DNA from: Solicoccozyma terricola
Taxonomy: Eukaryota; Basidiomycota; Tremellomycetes; Filobasidiales; Piskurozymaceae
Reading direction: 5' to 3'
NCBI GenBank assembly: GCA_001600875.1
Contig: BCLD01000020.1
Span: forward strand, 392,511-456,510
DNA: 64,000 bases
A program made the translations under genes and the position numbers. The first letter of the stretch is position 1. Each line of letters begins with the position of its first letter. Of the stretch, positions 63,768 through 64,000 are shown piece by piece. The notes beneath the pieces were generated by a model. The model was not told the DNA's origin. It did no database searches and saw only the letters and a list, made by a program, of their open reading frames with translations.

Positions 63768-64000
63768 TAGTTCCGCAGGTAGTCCCTTTGTAAGGATTCG
63801 GCATGGTTACTTTTGGAAGCGACATGGTCGATGGTGATAGTCTTGTCGTCCTTCTTTTCACGCAAGTAGCTCGTTCGGATGTCGAAATGTTTGGTACCGG
63901 TGTGATTGTGAGGGTGTTTCGAGAGGAGGACGGCTCCCATGTTGTCGTTGAGAATCGGCAGCGGATCGCCTGTTGCCAGACCGAGCCCCAGGTCGTCAAG
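63768..64000 (-). CDS. Copia-E RNase H, C-terminal end (continues past the window)
   Basis: The minus strand reads ILNDNMGAVLLSKHPHNHTG, TKHFDIRTSYLREK, then DHVASKSNHAESLQRDYLRN and stop (63768-63770). It is the conserved tail of copia RNase H (DNxGAxxLxxNPxxHxRTKHxDI, NxADxLTK). The expected 3' LTR follows 72 bp downstream. Confidence 0.85.

Overview
This window is from a filamentous fungus, probably a dikaryotic (Dikarya) genome. Protein-coding genes are split by short 55-95 nt GT-AG introns, some with a TACTAAC-type branch site. The recognisable families are fungal: a patatin-NB-ARC-TPR NLR, NEK-type kinases, and MFS transporters of the DAL5, DHA1 and DHA2 types. There is a short interstitial CCCTAA tract. 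The region is gene-poor and dominated by Ty1/copia LTR retrotransposons, solo LTRs, small palindromic or TIR elements and pseudogenes, as in a transposon-rich accessory or subtelomere-like compartment. Species cannot be named from the sequence alone.

Layout. 1-9.3 kb: remains of a DAL5-like MFS gene (-), a copia gag relic, a solo LTR with a 5-bp target duplication inside a small ORF, a DHA1 MFS relic, long G/C homopolymers and a kinase scrap. 9.9-13.1 kb: a copia element (LTR, tRNA-iMet-type primer site, gag, protease) followed by an inverted block made of an NLR fragment and that element's integrase. 13.1-15.8 kb: a decayed copy of the kinase pair found intact at 47.0-50.6 kb. 17.8-20.0 kb: two patatin genes (-), one open and one broken. 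20.7-22.4 kb: a truncated copia-B. 23.8-28.6 kb: copia-F and copia-C relics and solo LTRs. 29.5-31.0 kb: a CHAT (caspase-like) gene plus a fragment. 33.3-35.2 kb: a low-molecular-weight phosphatase-like gene and a DHA2 MFS gene cut short. 36.5-40.9 kb: the main gene, a three-exon NLR of about 1400 residues with a run of near-identical TPRs interrupted by a 100-N gap. 41-44.7 kb: NLR, cation-exchanger and reverse-transcriptase relics. 45.2-46.3 kb: an unassigned multi-exon gene. 47.0-50.6 kb: two kinase genes head-to-tail. 51.4-56.9 kb: an unassigned gene, a TIR element, a TPR scrap and LTRs. 57.1-61.6 kb: a nearly full copia-B. 62.7-64 kb: an NLR pseudogene interrupted by another copia (copia-E) that runs off the window.

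Functional reading. The patatin-NB-ARC-TPR layout is that of fungal NLRs such as Neurospora PLP-1, which trigger regulated cell death in allorecognition. The window holds one intact-looking gene of this type, at least six broken relatives, a CHAT-domain gene and a kinase pair. Retrotransposons sit inside or against most of the broken copies. The best candidates for something new are the copia-NLR chimera at 9.9-13.1 kb, the palindrome-ended ~117-bp element, the kinase pair with a catalytic-loop substitution, and the CHAT-like gene lacking the usual catalytic histidine. None of these could be checked by database search here.
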